A DNA stretch of 64,000 nt, taken from contig OZ244780.1 in the NCBI GenBank assembly GCA_965219565.1, forward strand, positions 3,117,807 to 3,181,806, written 5' to 3'. Shown here piece by piece: positions 17,043 through 25,532 of the stretch. Within the stretch, counting starts at the first letter, position 1. The number at the start of each line of letters is the position of its first letter. Position numbers and translations under genes: made by a program. The DNA is from DAOUJI01 sp965219565. Lineage in GTDB: Bacteria > Chloroflexota > Dehalococcoidia > Lucifugimonadales > JAGWBF01. The notes under the pieces are model-generated. The model searched no databases. It was not told where the DNA came from and was given only the letters and a program-made list of their open reading frames with translations.

Positions 17043-18371
17043 TTGTTTGAGAACCTTACCGAAAGGCTGACCGGAATATTCAGCCGCCTAACGGCCAGGG
17101 GCAGGCTCACCGAGAAGGACGTGGACGAGGCCTTGCGGCAGGTGCGCCTGGCCCTGCTGGAAGCCGACGTCAACTTCAAGGTGGCCAGAGACCTGATCAA
17201 CCGGGTCAGGGAGCGCGCCGTAGGCGTAGAAGCCCTGGAGAGCCTGAACCCCGGCCAGCAAGTCGTCAAGATAGTCAACGAGGAGCTCACGGCGGTCCTC
17301 ACCGGCGGCGACTCCAAGCTCAACCCATCGGGTAAACCGCCCACAGTCCTAATGCTGGTGGGCTTGCAGGGATCGGGAAAAACCACTACGGCATCCAAGC
17401 TGGCCGCTCGGCTCAGGCAGGACGGGGGACGTCCCATGCTCATTGCGGCAGACCTGCGGCGTCCGGCGGCCATCGAGCAGCTGGAGACCCTGGGCAATCA
17501 GCTGGGCATCCCCGTGTACAGGGAGGACCAGTCTTCCACGCCGGTAAAGGTGGCTAAGGCGGGCATAGAGCAGGCCGAACGCACAGGCTCCACGTGGGCC
17601 ATCATCGACACCAGTGGACGGCTACACGTCGACGACGAACTCATGCGGGAGCTTGAGGACATTCGCAAGGCCGTCTCACCCTCGGAGACCTTGCTGGTCG
17701 TGGACGCCATGACGGGGCAGGACGCCGTGAATTCGGCCCAGGAATTCCATCAGCGGGTGGGGCTTACAGGCCTGGTCCTGACCAAGCTGGACGGCGACGC
17801 CCGGGGCGGCGCCGCCATATCCATCACGCAGGTCACTGGCGTTCCCATCAAATACGTGGGCGTGGGCGAGCGGTCCGATGCCCTGGAACCCTTTTATCCT
17901 GACCGGATGGCCTCCCGAATTCTTGGCATGGGAGATGTGCTTTCCCTAATCGAGAAGGCGCAGCAGGGCGTGGATGAGGCCAAGGCCAAGGAACTGGAGC
18001 GGAAGGTTCGCACTGCCTCCTTCAACTTGGAGGACTTCCTGGAGCAATTCCAGAGCGTGAAGCGCATGGGGGTCTCCCAACTGCTGGACATGGTGCCGGG
18101 CTTCTCAGCAGTGAAGAACCGGATGCCCGCCGGCGAGTTCGACGAGCGCCAGCTTGTGAGGTTCGAGGCCATCATCCAGTCCATGACTCCCCAGGAGCGG
18201 CGCAACCCTGGTCTGCTCAACGGACGACGACGGCGGCGCATCGCTATGGGCAGCGGCGTGACTCCCCAGGACGTGAACCAGCTTATGAACCAGTTCCGGC
18301 AGGCCCAGAAGCTTATGAAACAGCTCTCCACCGCACGGGGGCCCGCCGCCCTTATGAAGATGTTCAGGTAG
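17043..18371 (+). CDS. ffh: signal recognition particle GTPase Ffh (SRP54)
   Basis: Binds signal peptides of nascent chains and docks with FtsY for cotranslational membrane insertion. It has 442 residues in the normal order: N domain, G domain with GLQGSGKTTTASKLA (P-loop near residue 105), DTSGRLH and TKLDGDARGG, then the methionine-rich M domain with MGVSQLLDMVPGF and LLNGRRRRRIAMGSG. The start is a TTG at 17043, fixed by a perfect AGGAGG 6 bp upstream and by homology to the usual MFENLTERL N-terminus. Its last 8 bp overlap the convergent gene at 18364. SRP RNA and FtsY were not found in the window. Confidence 0.96.
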   Translation: MFENLTERLTGIFSRLTARGRLTEKDVDEALRQVRLALLEADVNFKVARDLINRVRERAVGVEALESLNPGQQVVKIVNEELTAVLTGGDSKLNPSGKPPTVLMLVGLQGSGKTTTASKLAARLRQDGGRPMLIAADLRRPAAIEQLETLGNQLGIPVYREDQSSTPVKVAKAGIEQAERTGSTWAIIDTSGRLHVDDELMRELEDIRKAVSPSETLLVVDAMTGQDAVNSAQEFHQRVGLTGLVLTKLDGDARGGAAISITQVTGVPIKYVGVGERSDALEPFYPDRMASRILGMGDVLSLIEKAQQGVDEAKAKELERKVRTASFNLEDFLEQFQSVKRMGVSQLLDMVPGFSAVKNRMPAGEFDERQLVRFEAIIQSMTPQERRNPGLLNGRRRRRIAMGSGVTPQDVNQLMNQFRQAQKLMKQLSTARGPAALMKMFR

Positions 18372-18753
18372 ACGCGCCCCGGGTCTCCAGCTCCCTTGTC
18401 AGGGCCTCTATGGCGGCGTAGGCGTAGGGAACGTACTCATGAGGCGGCAGGTCCAAGGGCTTGAAGTTGTCCACCTGGTCCATGGGCATGTCCGGTGTGG
18501 GTCCGGCGATTAGCTGCAGGTTCAGGTCGTAGAACTCCCCGTCCTCGCAAACCACCACGCAGCCCTTGTCCGGAGCCCGAAAACCCTTGGGCTCCACCTC
18601 CACGGCCTGGATGGTCTGCATTCCTTCGAATGCCGGGAACGGGTCAAGGCGGGCGGCCAGGTCCTTCAGGAGGTCGCGAAGCTGCCCCGACGCCCGCTCC
18701 AATGCAGTATCGGCGACGGCTTTCAGAGCCCACGGTTCCAGTTGTTGCGTCAT
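18364..18753 (-). CDS. unknown protein, 129 residues
   Basis: Soluble acidic protein. The N-terminal half is helical (LKAVADTALERASGQLRDLL); the rest reads like beta strands with a proline-rich FKPLDLPPHEYVPYAYAAIEAL near the end. No motif allows a function. The ATG start has only a weak AAGCAAG upstream, but the gene begins 18 bp after the stop of the flavin monooxygenase at 18772-19980 on the same strand, so the two form an operon. It may be an accessory to that enzyme. It overlaps the 3' end of ffh by 8 bp on the opposite strand. Confidence 0.65.
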   Translation of the reverse strand: MTQQLEPWALKAVADTALERASGQLRDLLKDLAARLDPFPAFEGMQTIQAVEVEPKGFRAPDKGCVVVCEDGEFYDLNLQLIAGPTPDMPMDQVDNFKPLDLPPHEYVPYAYAAIEALTRELETRGAST

Positions 18754-18771
18754 CTTGCTTGCAGAGTTTAG

Positions 18772-19980
18772 CTAAGCGCGGGCGGAAGCTGCTGCCTTGG
18801 CCTTTTCCTCTTCCCGTATCACCGGGAAGACGTGCTTGCCGAACATCTCGATGGAGCTCATCATCCGCTCGTGGGAGATTGTCTCCGTCTGCATGATCAT
18901 CATAATCTGGTCCACACCGATTTCCTGGTACTTGCGGACGCCCTCGATGCAAGTTTCCGGGTTGCCGCCGATGATTACTCCCCGCTCCACGAGAGTGTCG
19001 GGGTCCAGGCGTTGCATGGCGTGGCGGGCGGCGTTGGGACCCGTGTCCAGGTTCAGCCCCGCTTCTTCAGCCTTGTTCTGCGTGTCTTCGTCCGAGTACC
19101 TGATCCACCGGGTAAAGTCGTTTTGCAGGTGGTCGGGGACTTCTCCCCATGCGGCGAGAAGCTGCTCGTAGGCGTCGATGCGACCTCGAATGTAGGGCTT
19201 GTCCGGGCCAAAGAAGGTCTTCATGGAATCGGCGCAAAGGTCCCGTGCTTCTCGGTCGTTGTCCCCGCAGTAGGCGAATACGTTGCTGGACCATTGGTTG
19301 TTGACGAAAGCTCCTACCGGATCGCATTTCGCGACGGTCTCACGATACGCCTGCACGTACTGCTCGAGTATCCCAGGGGCATAGGGGTTGTTAGCAAGGA
19401 CCCCCAGGCCCTTTTCCGCCGCCAACTGGTAGGACTCGGGCTGTTGGCAGGCCAGCCACATGGGAGGGTGGGGCTTCTGGTAGGGCTTGGGCAAGACGTT
19501 CCGTGCTGGCACATTCCAATTGACCCCTTCCCAGGAGAACTCGCCCGGTTCCCAAATCCTTGGGATCATCCGGATGGACTCGTCCCACAGGCTGCGGGTT
19601 TCCCTGGGGTCAACTCCCATGCCCGTCTGCTCGTATGGGTTGGAGCGGCCCGTGCCGAACTCCACCCGGCCATCGGTGAGGTGGTCAACCATGGCCACCC
19701 TCTCGGCCACACGTACAGGGTGATGGTATGGGAGGATGGATACGCCGAAACCGATGCGCACCCGCTTAGTGCGCTGGCTGAGGGCCCCGAAGAAGACCTC
19801 CGGGCAGGGAGACTCGCAGAAGCCTGTCAGAAAGTGGTGTTCGGTGAACCAGAGGCCGTCGAACCCCATCTCGTCGGCAAAGGCGCACTGCTCCAAGGTA
19901 TTCTTATAGAGGGTGTGGGTGTCGTAACCGCCCTCGTCGTCCTTTGGTCCTTGGATTTCAAACAGTAATGCAAACTTCAA
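18772..19980 (-). CDS. LLM-class flavin-dependent oxidoreductase
   Basis: Luciferase-like monooxygenase of 402 residues, a TIM-barrel enzyme using reduced FMN to oxidise an organic substrate. Typical segments are FADEMGFDGLWFTEHHFLTG near residue 35, VRIGFGVSILPYHHPVRVAERV near 75, GRVEFGTGRSNPYEQTG near 105, and PPMWLACQQPESYQLAAEKG. Like luciferases it needs a flavin reductase, none of which is adjacent. Start is a TTG giving MKFALLFEIQ, with AAAGGCGG about 9 bp upstream. The following small gene (18364-18753) is probably cotranscribed. A palindrome at 20055-20070, 75 bp upstream, could be an operator. Confidence 0.88.
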   Translation of the reverse strand: MKFALLFEIQGPKDDEGGYDTHTLYKNTLEQCAFADEMGFDGLWFTEHHFLTGFCESPCPEVFFGALSQRTKRVRIGFGVSILPYHHPVRVAERVAMVDHLTDGRVEFGTGRSNPYEQTGMGVDPRETRSLWDESIRMIPRIWEPGEFSWEGVNWNVPARNVLPKPYQKPHPPMWLACQQPESYQLAAEKGLGVLANNPYAPGILEQYVQAYRETVAKCDPVGAFVNNQWSSNVFAYCGDNDREARDLCADSMKTFFGPDKPYIRGRIDAYEQLLAAWGEVPDHLQNDFTRWIRYSDEDTQNKAEEAGLNLDTGPNAARHAMQRLDPDTLVERGVIIGGNPETCIEGVRKYQEIGVDQIMMIMQTETISHERMMSSIEMFGKHVFPVIREEEKAKAAASARA

Positions 19981-20054
19981 CTCATGCCGCCTTTCAGTTG
20001 ATTGACTCTTCAGATTTCGGGATTAGGAGTATGGCCGGCCAGAAGCTGTCTACA

Positions 20055-20070
20055 GTGACCGAATGGTCAT
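20055..20070. promoter_or_regulatory. candidate operator (inverted repeat)
   Basis: TGACC-GAAT-GGTCA at 20056-20069 is a short inverted repeat with 5-bp arms, extended by G/T at the ends. It lies in the 205-bp gap upstream of the monooxygenase start at 19980, a typical place and size for a TetR- or GntR-family operator. No regulator gene is nearby, and a 5-bp arm can occur by chance. Confidence 0.3.
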
Positions 20071-20185
20071 ACTGCCGCTTTCCATAACGCTACGGGGAAA
20101 TTGTACGCCATAGCGGCGTAGGGCGCAAAATCCTGTAAGCGCTGCGGATGTGCGTAACTAGACAAAAATTACGCCCCGGGCAGAG

Positions 20186-20644
20186 CTACCCGCCAGCGTC
20201 CTTGTCGAACTGCACCAGTATGCCGTCGGGGTCGTACACAAATATGCTGCCTACGTTGCCCTGAGCATCGGCGAAGGCGTCCAGGGGCGCCGCCAATTCG
20301 AATCCCTTGGACTGTAGGTTCTCGGCCAGCGCCTTTGTGTCGGGGACTGAGAACGAGATGTGGCTGATTCCCACCTGGTCCAGCTTGATGGGGGCGCCGT
20401 CCGGCTCCTCGCCAGGGTGGTTGGTGATGACTAAAAATGGAACCGAGCTTGCGTCGCCGTACCTCAGGTGGACGGTGCGGCGGGTCGCCCGCGCGTGCTT
20501 GTATGTGAAGGGCAGCCCTCCCCTGGTGGTGTCCTGCACCTGGTCCAAGGTGACGCTCATGCCCAGGGCGTCCCGGTAGAACGCCAGGGACTTGTCCAGG
20601 TCTCTAACGCACATTGCGATGTGGGATACGGCCGATGCTTCCAT
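20186..20644 (-). CDS. VOC-family (glyoxalase/dioxygenase fold) protein
   Basis: A 152-residue single-domain vicinal-oxygen-chelate protein. The start SAVSHIAMCVRDLDKSLAFY and GMSVTLDQVQDT are the first beta-alpha-beta module. HISFSVPDTKALAENLQSKG and VGSIFVYDPDGILVQF form the second. Metal-ligand candidates are His in VSHIAM, His in ISHISF and a C-terminal acidic residue, so it could be a lyase, epimerase or extradiol dioxygenase. ATG start behind GGAGG, with its own promoter at 20681-20709. It is monocistronic as far as can be seen. Confidence 0.85.
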   Translation of the reverse strand: MEASAVSHIAMCVRDLDKSLAFYRDALGMSVTLDQVQDTTRGGLPFTYKHARATRRTVHLRYGDASSVPFLVITNHPGEEPDGAPIKLDQVGISHISFSVPDTKALAENLQSKGFELAAPLDAFADAQGNVGSIFVYDPDGILVQFDKDAGG

Positions 20645-20680
20645 GACGGCGCCTCCTACTATTCTGTCTGATGTGAACCC

Positions 20681-20709
20681 ATCCTAGGCTCGCCGTAGGC
20701 CGTTGTCAA
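20681..20709 (-). promoter_or_regulatory. promoter of the VOC gene
   Basis: On the minus strand, a consensus TTGACA (complement of 20704-20709) and TAGGAT (complement of 20681-20686) are spaced 17 nt apart, 37 bp before the VOC start codon. Confidence 0.6.
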
Positions 20710-20817
20710 AGACGATCTATTGGTTGATTAGCGGTGGGCCGGGGAGAAGAAAACGGTTTGGCCCTTGAGAAAATGCAGGAGTGTTCACCTAGCTGTCATT
20801 ACCATGAAAATAGACGA

Positions 20818-20960
20818 CTGCCCCTTCTCCCCTGGCGGGAGAAGGCTGGGATGAGGGGGGAACCAAGCCCCCAGCCCCGTCTTTCCGGTGAAGGCAGAAA
20901 TCCAGAAGCGCCATGCCTCCTTGCAAGGTTCCCTGGACTCCAGCCTTCGCTGGAGCGACG
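20818..20960. repeat. interspersed palindromic repeats (two families)
   Basis: CCTTCTCCCC-GGCGGGAGAAGG followed by GGGATGAGGGGGG at 20818-20860 is one copy of the CCCTC/GAGGG family that recurs at ten or more sites. At 20931-20958 CCTGGACTCCAGC-CTTC-GCTGGAG is a copy of a second hairpin family (compare 25503-25532, 26375-26412 and 41110-41141). Both lie in the 570-bp gap before the dehydrogenase array; no gene is seen here. Confidence 0.7.
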
Positions 20961-21012
20961 ATTGGAAAGGGATCGCCCATTTTCATCCCCTTATATGGCC
21001 TCCGCAAGGCAA

Positions 21013-21097
21013 TAATGATTCTTCACTTCGCCGCGCTCCGTTCAGAATGACAGGTGTTGGGGCGCCCATACCATTCAATTCACGAAGTCTGGACGGC
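21013..21097 (+). repeat. dispersed repeat, long copy
   Basis: GATTCTTCACTTCGCCGCG then CTCCGTTCAGAATGACAGG, TGTTGGGGCGCCCATACC and TTCACGAAGTCTG match the copy at 57366-57450 almost base for base over about 80 bp. The first 40 bp also match, inverted, 12856-12900. Confidence 0.7.
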
Positions 21098-21116
21098 TAC
21101 ATGGAACGGCCCCAAG

Positions 21117-21145
21117 TTGACAGTAAAGGGGGCTAAGATTATTCT
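21117..21145 (+). promoter_or_regulatory. promoter of the dehydrogenase array
   Basis: Consensus TTGACA at 21117-21122, a 17-nt spacer, and TATTCT at 21140-21145, leaving a leader of about 65 nt before the first dehydrogenase. It is the best promoter-like site seen ahead of the nine-gene array. Confidence 0.6.
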
Positions 21146-21216
21146 CTCCCTGTGTCCAGCCCAAGTCTGAACACGGGGGTTACGGGAGTCATGTCCGGCT
21201 GTACTAAGGAGGCTCT

Positions 21217-21972
21217 ATGGGCAGGTTGGACGGCAAAGTTGCGATTATCAGCGGAGGCGCCCGGGGCCAAGGGGCCGCCGAGGTGAAGCTGTTCGCCCAG
21301 GAGGGCGCAAAGGTCGTCTTTGGGGACGTCCTGGACGACCTGGGGATGCAGGTGGAGGCCCAGGTGCGGGAGCTGGGTGGCGATGTGACCTATCTGCACC
21401 TGGACGTGCGCAGCGAGGACGACTGGGCCAAGGCGCTGCAGACCGCCGAGGAGAAGTACGGCAAGCTCAACGTTCTGGTGAACAACGCAGGCCTTTCATT
21501 TGGACCTATAGCCATAGAGGACACTACGGTTGAGGACTGGGACTACGTAATGGACGTGAACCTGAAGGGCGTGTTCCTGGGGACCAAGACTGCCATACCG
21601 GCCATGCGCCGGGCGGGCGGCGGGTCCATCGTGAACATCTCTTCCACGGCGGGACTGGTGGGCGTCGGGCGGATCATCGCGTATCCGGCGGCAAAGGGAG
21701 GCGTACGCCTCTTCACCAAGGCCACTGCCATACAGCACGCCAAAGACGGCATACGATGCAACTCCGTGCACCCCGGCTCCGTAGACACTCCATTTTTCGG
21801 CGACACCCCGAGAGGCCCTGAGAGGACGGAACGCAACAGGTCCAGTGTGCCCCTGGGACGCATGGCGGAAGCGGAAGAGATAGCTTACGGGGTGTTGTTC
21901 CTGGCGTCCGACGAGTCGTCCTACATGACGGGTTCCGAAGTTGTCATAGATGGCGGGTACACCGCCCAGTAA
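21217..21972 (+). CDS. SDR-family NAD-dependent oxidoreductase, array copy 1
   Basis: A 251-residue classical short-chain dehydrogenase close to the 3-alpha/20-beta-hydroxysteroid dehydrogenase subfamily. Cofactor loop SGGARGQG at 12-19 has Ser in place of the usual Thr. Asp37 ends the second strand and indicates NAD(H) over NADP(H). NNAG is at 89-92, and the tetrad is Asn115, Ser143, Tyr156, Lys160 (YPAAK). The substrate loop after HPGSVDTPFFG carries an unusual basic run, GPERTERNRSS, not shared with its neighbours. ATG start with AAGGAGG 9 bp upstream. It is first in the array and a near-duplicate of copy 2, 55 bp downstream. Confidence 0.92.
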   Translation: MGRLDGKVAIISGGARGQGAAEVKLFAQEGAKVVFGDVLDDLGMQVEAQVRELGGDVTYLHLDVRSEDDWAKALQTAEEKYGKLNVLVNNAGLSFGPIAIEDTTVEDWDYVMDVNLKGVFLGTKTAIPAMRRAGGGSIVNISSTAGLVGVGRIIAYPAAKGGVRLFTKATAIQHAKDGIRCNSVHPGSVDTPFFGDTPRGPERTERNRSSVPLGRMAEAEEIAYGVLFLASDESSYMTGSEVVIDGGYTAQ

Positions 21973-22027
21973 GCCCGCCCCAATAGCCCCGGACAGTCCC
22001 TGGCAGGCCTTAAACAGGAGGAAAGAA

Positions 22028-22783
22028 ATGGGCAGGTTGGACGGCAAGGTGGCGATAATTAGCGGCGGCGCCCGCGGGCAAGGCGCCGCGGAAGTCAGGA
22101 TGTTTGCCCAGGAGGGAGCCAAGGTAGTGTTCGGTGACATCCTGGACGACGAGGGGATGCAGGTGGAGGCCCAGGTGCGGGAGTTGGGAGGCGACGTGAC
22201 CTACGTGCACCTCGACGTGCGCAGCGCCGACGACTGGAGCAAGGCCCTGGCGACCGCTGAGGAGAAGTACGGCAAGCTGAATGTTCTGGTCAACAACGCC
22301 GGCATAACCTTCGGCACCAAGGGCATCGAGGACACCAGCACCGACGAGTGGGACGTCATGATGGCCGTCAACGTGAAGGGCGTGTTCCTGGGAACCAAAG
22401 CCGCTATTCCGGCCATGCGCAGAGCCGGCGGCGGTTCCATAATCAACATCTCCTCCACAGCCGGCATCATCGGCATTGGCCGGACAGCGGCCTATACGGC
22501 CAGCAAGGGAGCCGTGCGCCTTTTCACCAAGGCCACGGCCATACAACATTCGAAGGACGGCATCCGGTGCAACTCCGTGCACCCTGGGCCGGTGAACACT
22601 CCGTTCCTTGAAGAGACCACCTCCAATCCCGAGGCCCTTGCCATAAGGTTGAGCAAGGTGCCTCTGGGACGCCTTGCGGAGCCGGAAGACATAGCCCACG
22701 GCGTAGTGTTCCTGGCATCCGACGAGTCTTCTTATATGACGGGATCGGAGTTGGTCATAGACGGCGGCTCGACCGCCGAGTAA
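22028..22783 (+). CDS. SDR-family NAD-dependent oxidoreductase, array copy 2
   Basis: 251 residues, most like copy 1: both share IISGGARGQGAAEV, VFGD-LDD-GMQVEAQV and TAEEKYGKLNVLVNNAG. It differs in the substrate loop (VNTPFLEETTSNPEALAIRL), which suggests a different substrate. The catalytic YTASK and Ser in NISSTAG are intact. The frame can be extended back to 21950, but the true start is ATG 22028, placed behind AGGAGGAAAGAA and aligned with the MGRLDGK start of the paralogues. Stop is 36 bp before the next copy. Confidence 0.92.
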   Translation: MGRLDGKVAIISGGARGQGAAEVRMFAQEGAKVVFGDILDDEGMQVEAQVRELGGDVTYVHLDVRSADDWSKALATAEEKYGKLNVLVNNAGITFGTKGIEDTSTDEWDVMMAVNVKGVFLGTKAAIPAMRRAGGGSIINISSTAGIIGIGRTAAYTASKGAVRLFTKATAIQHSKDGIRCNSVHPGPVNTPFLEETTSNPEALAIRLSKVPLGRLAEPEDIAHGVVFLASDESSYMTGSELVIDGGSTAE

Positions 22784-22819
22784 GGTCTCACCAACAACCC
22801 CTAAAAGGAGGTGCAAGAA

Positions 22820-23581
22820 ATGGGCAGAGTAGACGGGAAAGTAGCGATGGTGACGGGCAGCGGCAACGGCCAAGGAAAGGCCGAGGCAAAGCTGCTGGCA
22901 AAAGAAGGCGCCAAGGTCGCGGTGGCCGACATCAGGGCCGATGACGCCAAGGCTGTCGCCGAGGAAATCAACAGCGACGGCGGCAACGCCATAGCCGTCA
23001 TCTTGGACGTGACCAGCCCTGAAAGCTGGACAGCGGCGCTGGACGAGGTTGAGGCCAAGCTGGGCAAGCTGAACATCCTGGTCAACAACGCAGGCATATC
23101 CAGCTCGTCCCAGTCCGGCCCTATGGAGATAGACGGGTGGGACAACATCCTGAACGTCAACGCCAAGGGCCCGTTCCTGGGATGCCGCGAGGCCATTCCA
23201 AGGATGATTGAGAACGGCGGCGGCTCCATCGTAAACATCTCATCCATATCCGGGCTGGTGGGCAGCATTAGACAAGGGAACAGCCACCCGGCCTATAACG
23301 CCTCCAAAGGAGGAGTGCGGCTGCTTACAAAAGCCCTGGCCGCCAGGTACGCAACCCAGGGAATACGTTGTAACTCCATTCATCCGGGGACTTTGCCGCC
23401 CATGACCTCGGCCCAGAACAGGAACCGAGACGCGGCTACGGGCGTCTTCGACCACATACCCATGAAGCGCATGGGCACCGTGGAAGAGATTGCTTACCCG
23501 GTGCTGTTCCTGGCCTGCGATGAGTCTTCCTATGTAACCGGGGCCGAGCTTGTCGTGGACGGCGGCACCACCTGCGTGTAG
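22820..23581 (+). CDS. SDR-family NAD-dependent oxidoreductase, array copy 3
   Basis: 253 residues, founding member of the second subfamily in the array, with VTGSGNGQGKAEAKLL at the cofactor loop and DVTSPESWTAALDEVEAKLG. Catalytic Tyr159 and Lys163 (YNASK) are preceded by a short insertion (SIRQGNSH) not present in the others, and the C-terminus is GGTTCV. Translation from ATG 22820 is supported by AGGAGG at 22806-22811; an in-frame GTG at 22811 overlaps that site and is rejected. A palindromic repeat fills most of the 105 bp to copy 4. Confidence 0.92.
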   Translation: MGRVDGKVAMVTGSGNGQGKAEAKLLAKEGAKVAVADIRADDAKAVAEEINSDGGNAIAVILDVTSPESWTAALDEVEAKLGKLNILVNNAGISSSSQSGPMEIDGWDNILNVNAKGPFLGCREAIPRMIENGGGSIVNISSISGLVGSIRQGNSHPAYNASKGGVRLLTKALAARYATQGIRCNSIHPGTLPPMTSAQNRNRDAATGVFDHIPMKRMGTVEEIAYPVLFLACDESSYVTGAELVVDGGTTCV

Positions 23582-23590
23582 ACGATATTC

Positions 23591-23671
23591 CCCCTCACCA
23601 CAACCCTCTCCCGGTGGGAGAGCGAGCAAGGTTCTGTCCCTTCCCCCTGAGGGGGAAGGTTAGGATGGGGG
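23591..23671. repeat. interspersed palindromic repeat between array copies 3 and 4
   Basis: CCCTCACCACAACCCTCTCC, GGTGGGAGAG, then CCTTCCCCCTGAGGGGGAAGG and GGATGGGGG: two nested hairpins of the CCCTC/GAGGG family. Could terminate or stabilise transcripts within the array. Confidence 0.7.
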
Positions 23672-23686
23672 AAAGGAGCGGCGAAC

Positions 23687-24445
23687 ATGGGACGACTGGA
23701 CGGAAAGGTTGCAATCATCTCCGGGGGCGCCAACGGAATGGGCAGGTCGGAATGCTCCATCTTTGCCCAGGAAGGCGCCAAGGTGGTGATAGGGGACATC
23801 CGTGCCGAAGACGGGGAGGCCGTAGAGGCCACGATAAAGCAGGCCGGCGGCGACGCCATGTTTGTGCACCTGGACGTCACCAGCGAAGAAAGCTGGCAGG
23901 CGGCCGTGAACCAGGCTGTGGCCCGTTACGGCAAGCTGAACGTCCTGGTGAACAACGCGGGCATCAGCGGCTCTTCCCAGGGAGACCCCATGGGGACCGA
24001 GGGCTGGGACAACATCATGAACGTCAACGCCAAGGGAGTGTTCCTGGGCACAAAGACCGCCATCCCCAAGATGATAGAGGCAGGCGGCGGCTCCATAGTG
24101 AACATTTCGTCGGTGGCGGCTCTGGTGGCGGGCGGAGGCCCCATGCAGCATGTCGCGTACAACGCATCAAAAGCGGCGGTGCGGCTGCTCACCAAGGCCA
24201 TCGCGGCCCGCTATGGCAAAGACGGCATACGCTGCAATTCCGTCCATCCCGGCACCATGCCGCCCATGACCACAGCCAATCCTGACACCAGGGAGTTCAA
24301 CGTCAGCAGGTTAGAGACCTTCCCCATACCCCGGGCCGGACGCGTCGAAGAGGTGGCTAACGCCGTGCTGTTCCTGGCCTCCGACGACGCCTCCTACATC
24401 ACCGGAGTCGAGCTCCCAGTGGACGGCGGCAGCACCGCCATCTAA
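23687..24445 (+). CDS. SDR-family NAD-dependent oxidoreductase, array copy 4
   Basis: 252 residues. Intermediate in sequence: the loop IISGGANGMGRSE is like copies 1 and 2, while NNAGISGSSQGDPMGTEGWDN and HPGTMPPMTTANP are like copies 3 and 6-9. Asp37 (IGDIRAED) points to NAD. The active site is NISSVAALV with YNASK. The substrate loop TREFNVSRLETFPIPRAG is unique. ATG 23687 with GAAAGGAGC upstream. It is followed after 58 bp by a non-SDR dehydrogenase that breaks the run. Confidence 0.92.
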   Translation: MGRLDGKVAIISGGANGMGRSECSIFAQEGAKVVIGDIRAEDGEAVEATIKQAGGDAMFVHLDVTSEESWQAAVNQAVARYGKLNVLVNNAGISGSSQGDPMGTEGWDNIMNVNAKGVFLGTKTAIPKMIEAGGGSIVNISSVAALVAGGGPMQHVAYNASKAAVRLLTKAIAARYGKDGIRCNSVHPGTMPPMTTANPDTREFNVSRLETFPIPRAGRVEEVANAVLFLASDDASYITGVELPVDGGSTAI

Positions 24446-24503
24446 GTAGGAACCCGTACGTCCTCCCTTTTAGGTGCAAGACGGCGAACGAGAAGGAGAA
24501 CAC

Positions 24504-25367
24504 ATGCCTGACAATGTTGGTTTCATTGGCTTGGGCAACATAGGCGGCCCCATTGCCAGCAGCGTGCTCAGGGCCGAGATTCCCATGGTGGCCTACGACA
24601 AGGACCCGGAAGCACTGGAAGTGTACGTGAAGATGGGCGCCCAACCGGCGGCATCGGCAAAGGACGTGGCCTCAAGGACGCCGGTCGTCCTCCTCTCGCT
24701 GCCCAACTCCCTCATCGTGGAGGACGTGTGCCTGGGCGCGAACGGCATAGTAGAGGGAGCGGCTCCTGGAACGATAGTAGTAGACCTGTCCAGCGGCGAC
24801 CCTCCCCACACCAAACGCATCGGGGCTGCGCTGGCCGAAAAGGGCGTTGAATTCATGGACTCAGGTGTCAGCGGAGGACCGGAGGGGGCAGCAGCCGGGA
24901 CTCTAACCCTGTTCATGGGCGGGGAGCAGGCAGTCTACGACAAGGTGAAATATGCACTGGACGCCATCGCAACCGCCCATTACCTTATGGGGCCCTTAGG
25001 AACAGGCCACGAGGCCAAGGCCCTCAACAACCTGATGGGCGCCGCCAACATGGCCATCGCCTACGAGGTGTGCCAGGTCGCCGAGAAAGCGGGCATGGAC
25101 GTCCCCAAGCTGGTGGAGGCCATCAGCATCAGCAGCGGTAAAAACCGCGCGGTGGAGGAGCGCATACCCAACTTCTGGGCCAGCGGCGCCTTCGACGGTG
25201 ACCTGCGCTACGAGATGATTTCCAGGTACGTGGTCAAAGACGTGGGAACGGCCTGTTCCGTCGGCAAGACTTACAGCGTGCCCATGTTCATTGCCAACCT
25301 AGTGCACCAGATAGTGATGAAAGTCTCCGACGAGACGGGAGGCGGCAGAAGGCCGTTGATCCATTAA
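24504..25367 (+). CDS. beta-hydroxyacid dehydrogenase (3-hydroxyisobutyrate / tartronate semialdehyde reductase family)
   Basis: 287 residues, NAD(P)-dependent oxidation of a beta-hydroxycarboxylate. N-terminal Rossmann motif GFIGLGNIGGPIA, substrate-binding MDSGVSGGPEGAAAGTLTLF near residue 115, and the catalytic-lysine helix GTGHEAKALNNLMGAANMA near 170. ATG 24504 follows GAAGGAG; the longer GTG frame from 24474 is rejected. As the only non-SDR enzyme inside the array it probably acts in the same pathway, taking a hydroxyacid made further downstream. The C-terminus is a little short and ends in GGGRRPLIH, so the tail may differ from characterised relatives. Confidence 0.88.
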   Translation: MPDNVGFIGLGNIGGPIASSVLRAEIPMVAYDKDPEALEVYVKMGAQPAASAKDVASRTPVVLLSLPNSLIVEDVCLGANGIVEGAAPGTIVVDLSSGDPPHTKRIGAALAEKGVEFMDSGVSGGPEGAAAGTLTLFMGGEQAVYDKVKYALDAIATAHYLMGPLGTGHEAKALNNLMGAANMAIAYEVCQVAEKAGMDVPKLVEAISISSGKNRAVEERIPNFWASGAFDGDLRYEMISRYVVKDVGTACSVGKTYSVPMFIANLVHQIVMKVSDETGGGRRPLIH

Positions 25368-25388
25368 AGGAATCGTCTAAAGGAATCG

Positions 25389-25532
25389 TCCCTTCTCCCC
25401 TGGCGGGAGAAGGTTAGGATGAGGGGATAGACAGAAAAAAGAGTAACTCCCTCTCCCAGGGGGAGAGGGTTGGGGTGAGGGAACCTTCCAGCTTTAGAGA
25501 AGACCCTGGATACCGGCCTTCGCCGGTATGAC
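25389..25532. repeat. cluster of three interspersed palindromic repeats
   Basis: CCTTCTCCCC-GGCGGGAGAAGG with GGATGAGGGG (25390-25427), CCCTCTCCCAGGGGGAGAGGG with TTGGGGTGAGGG (25449-25481), and a second-family hairpin ATACCGGC-CTTC-GCCGGTAT (25510-25529). They occupy most of the 239 bp between the beta-hydroxyacid dehydrogenase and array copy 5. Confidence 0.72.

Noticed and set aside
18832..19968. Long 378-codon forward frame opposite the flavin monooxygenase
   Set aside because: It is the antisense frame of a well-supported gene; GC-rich codons leave such frames open.
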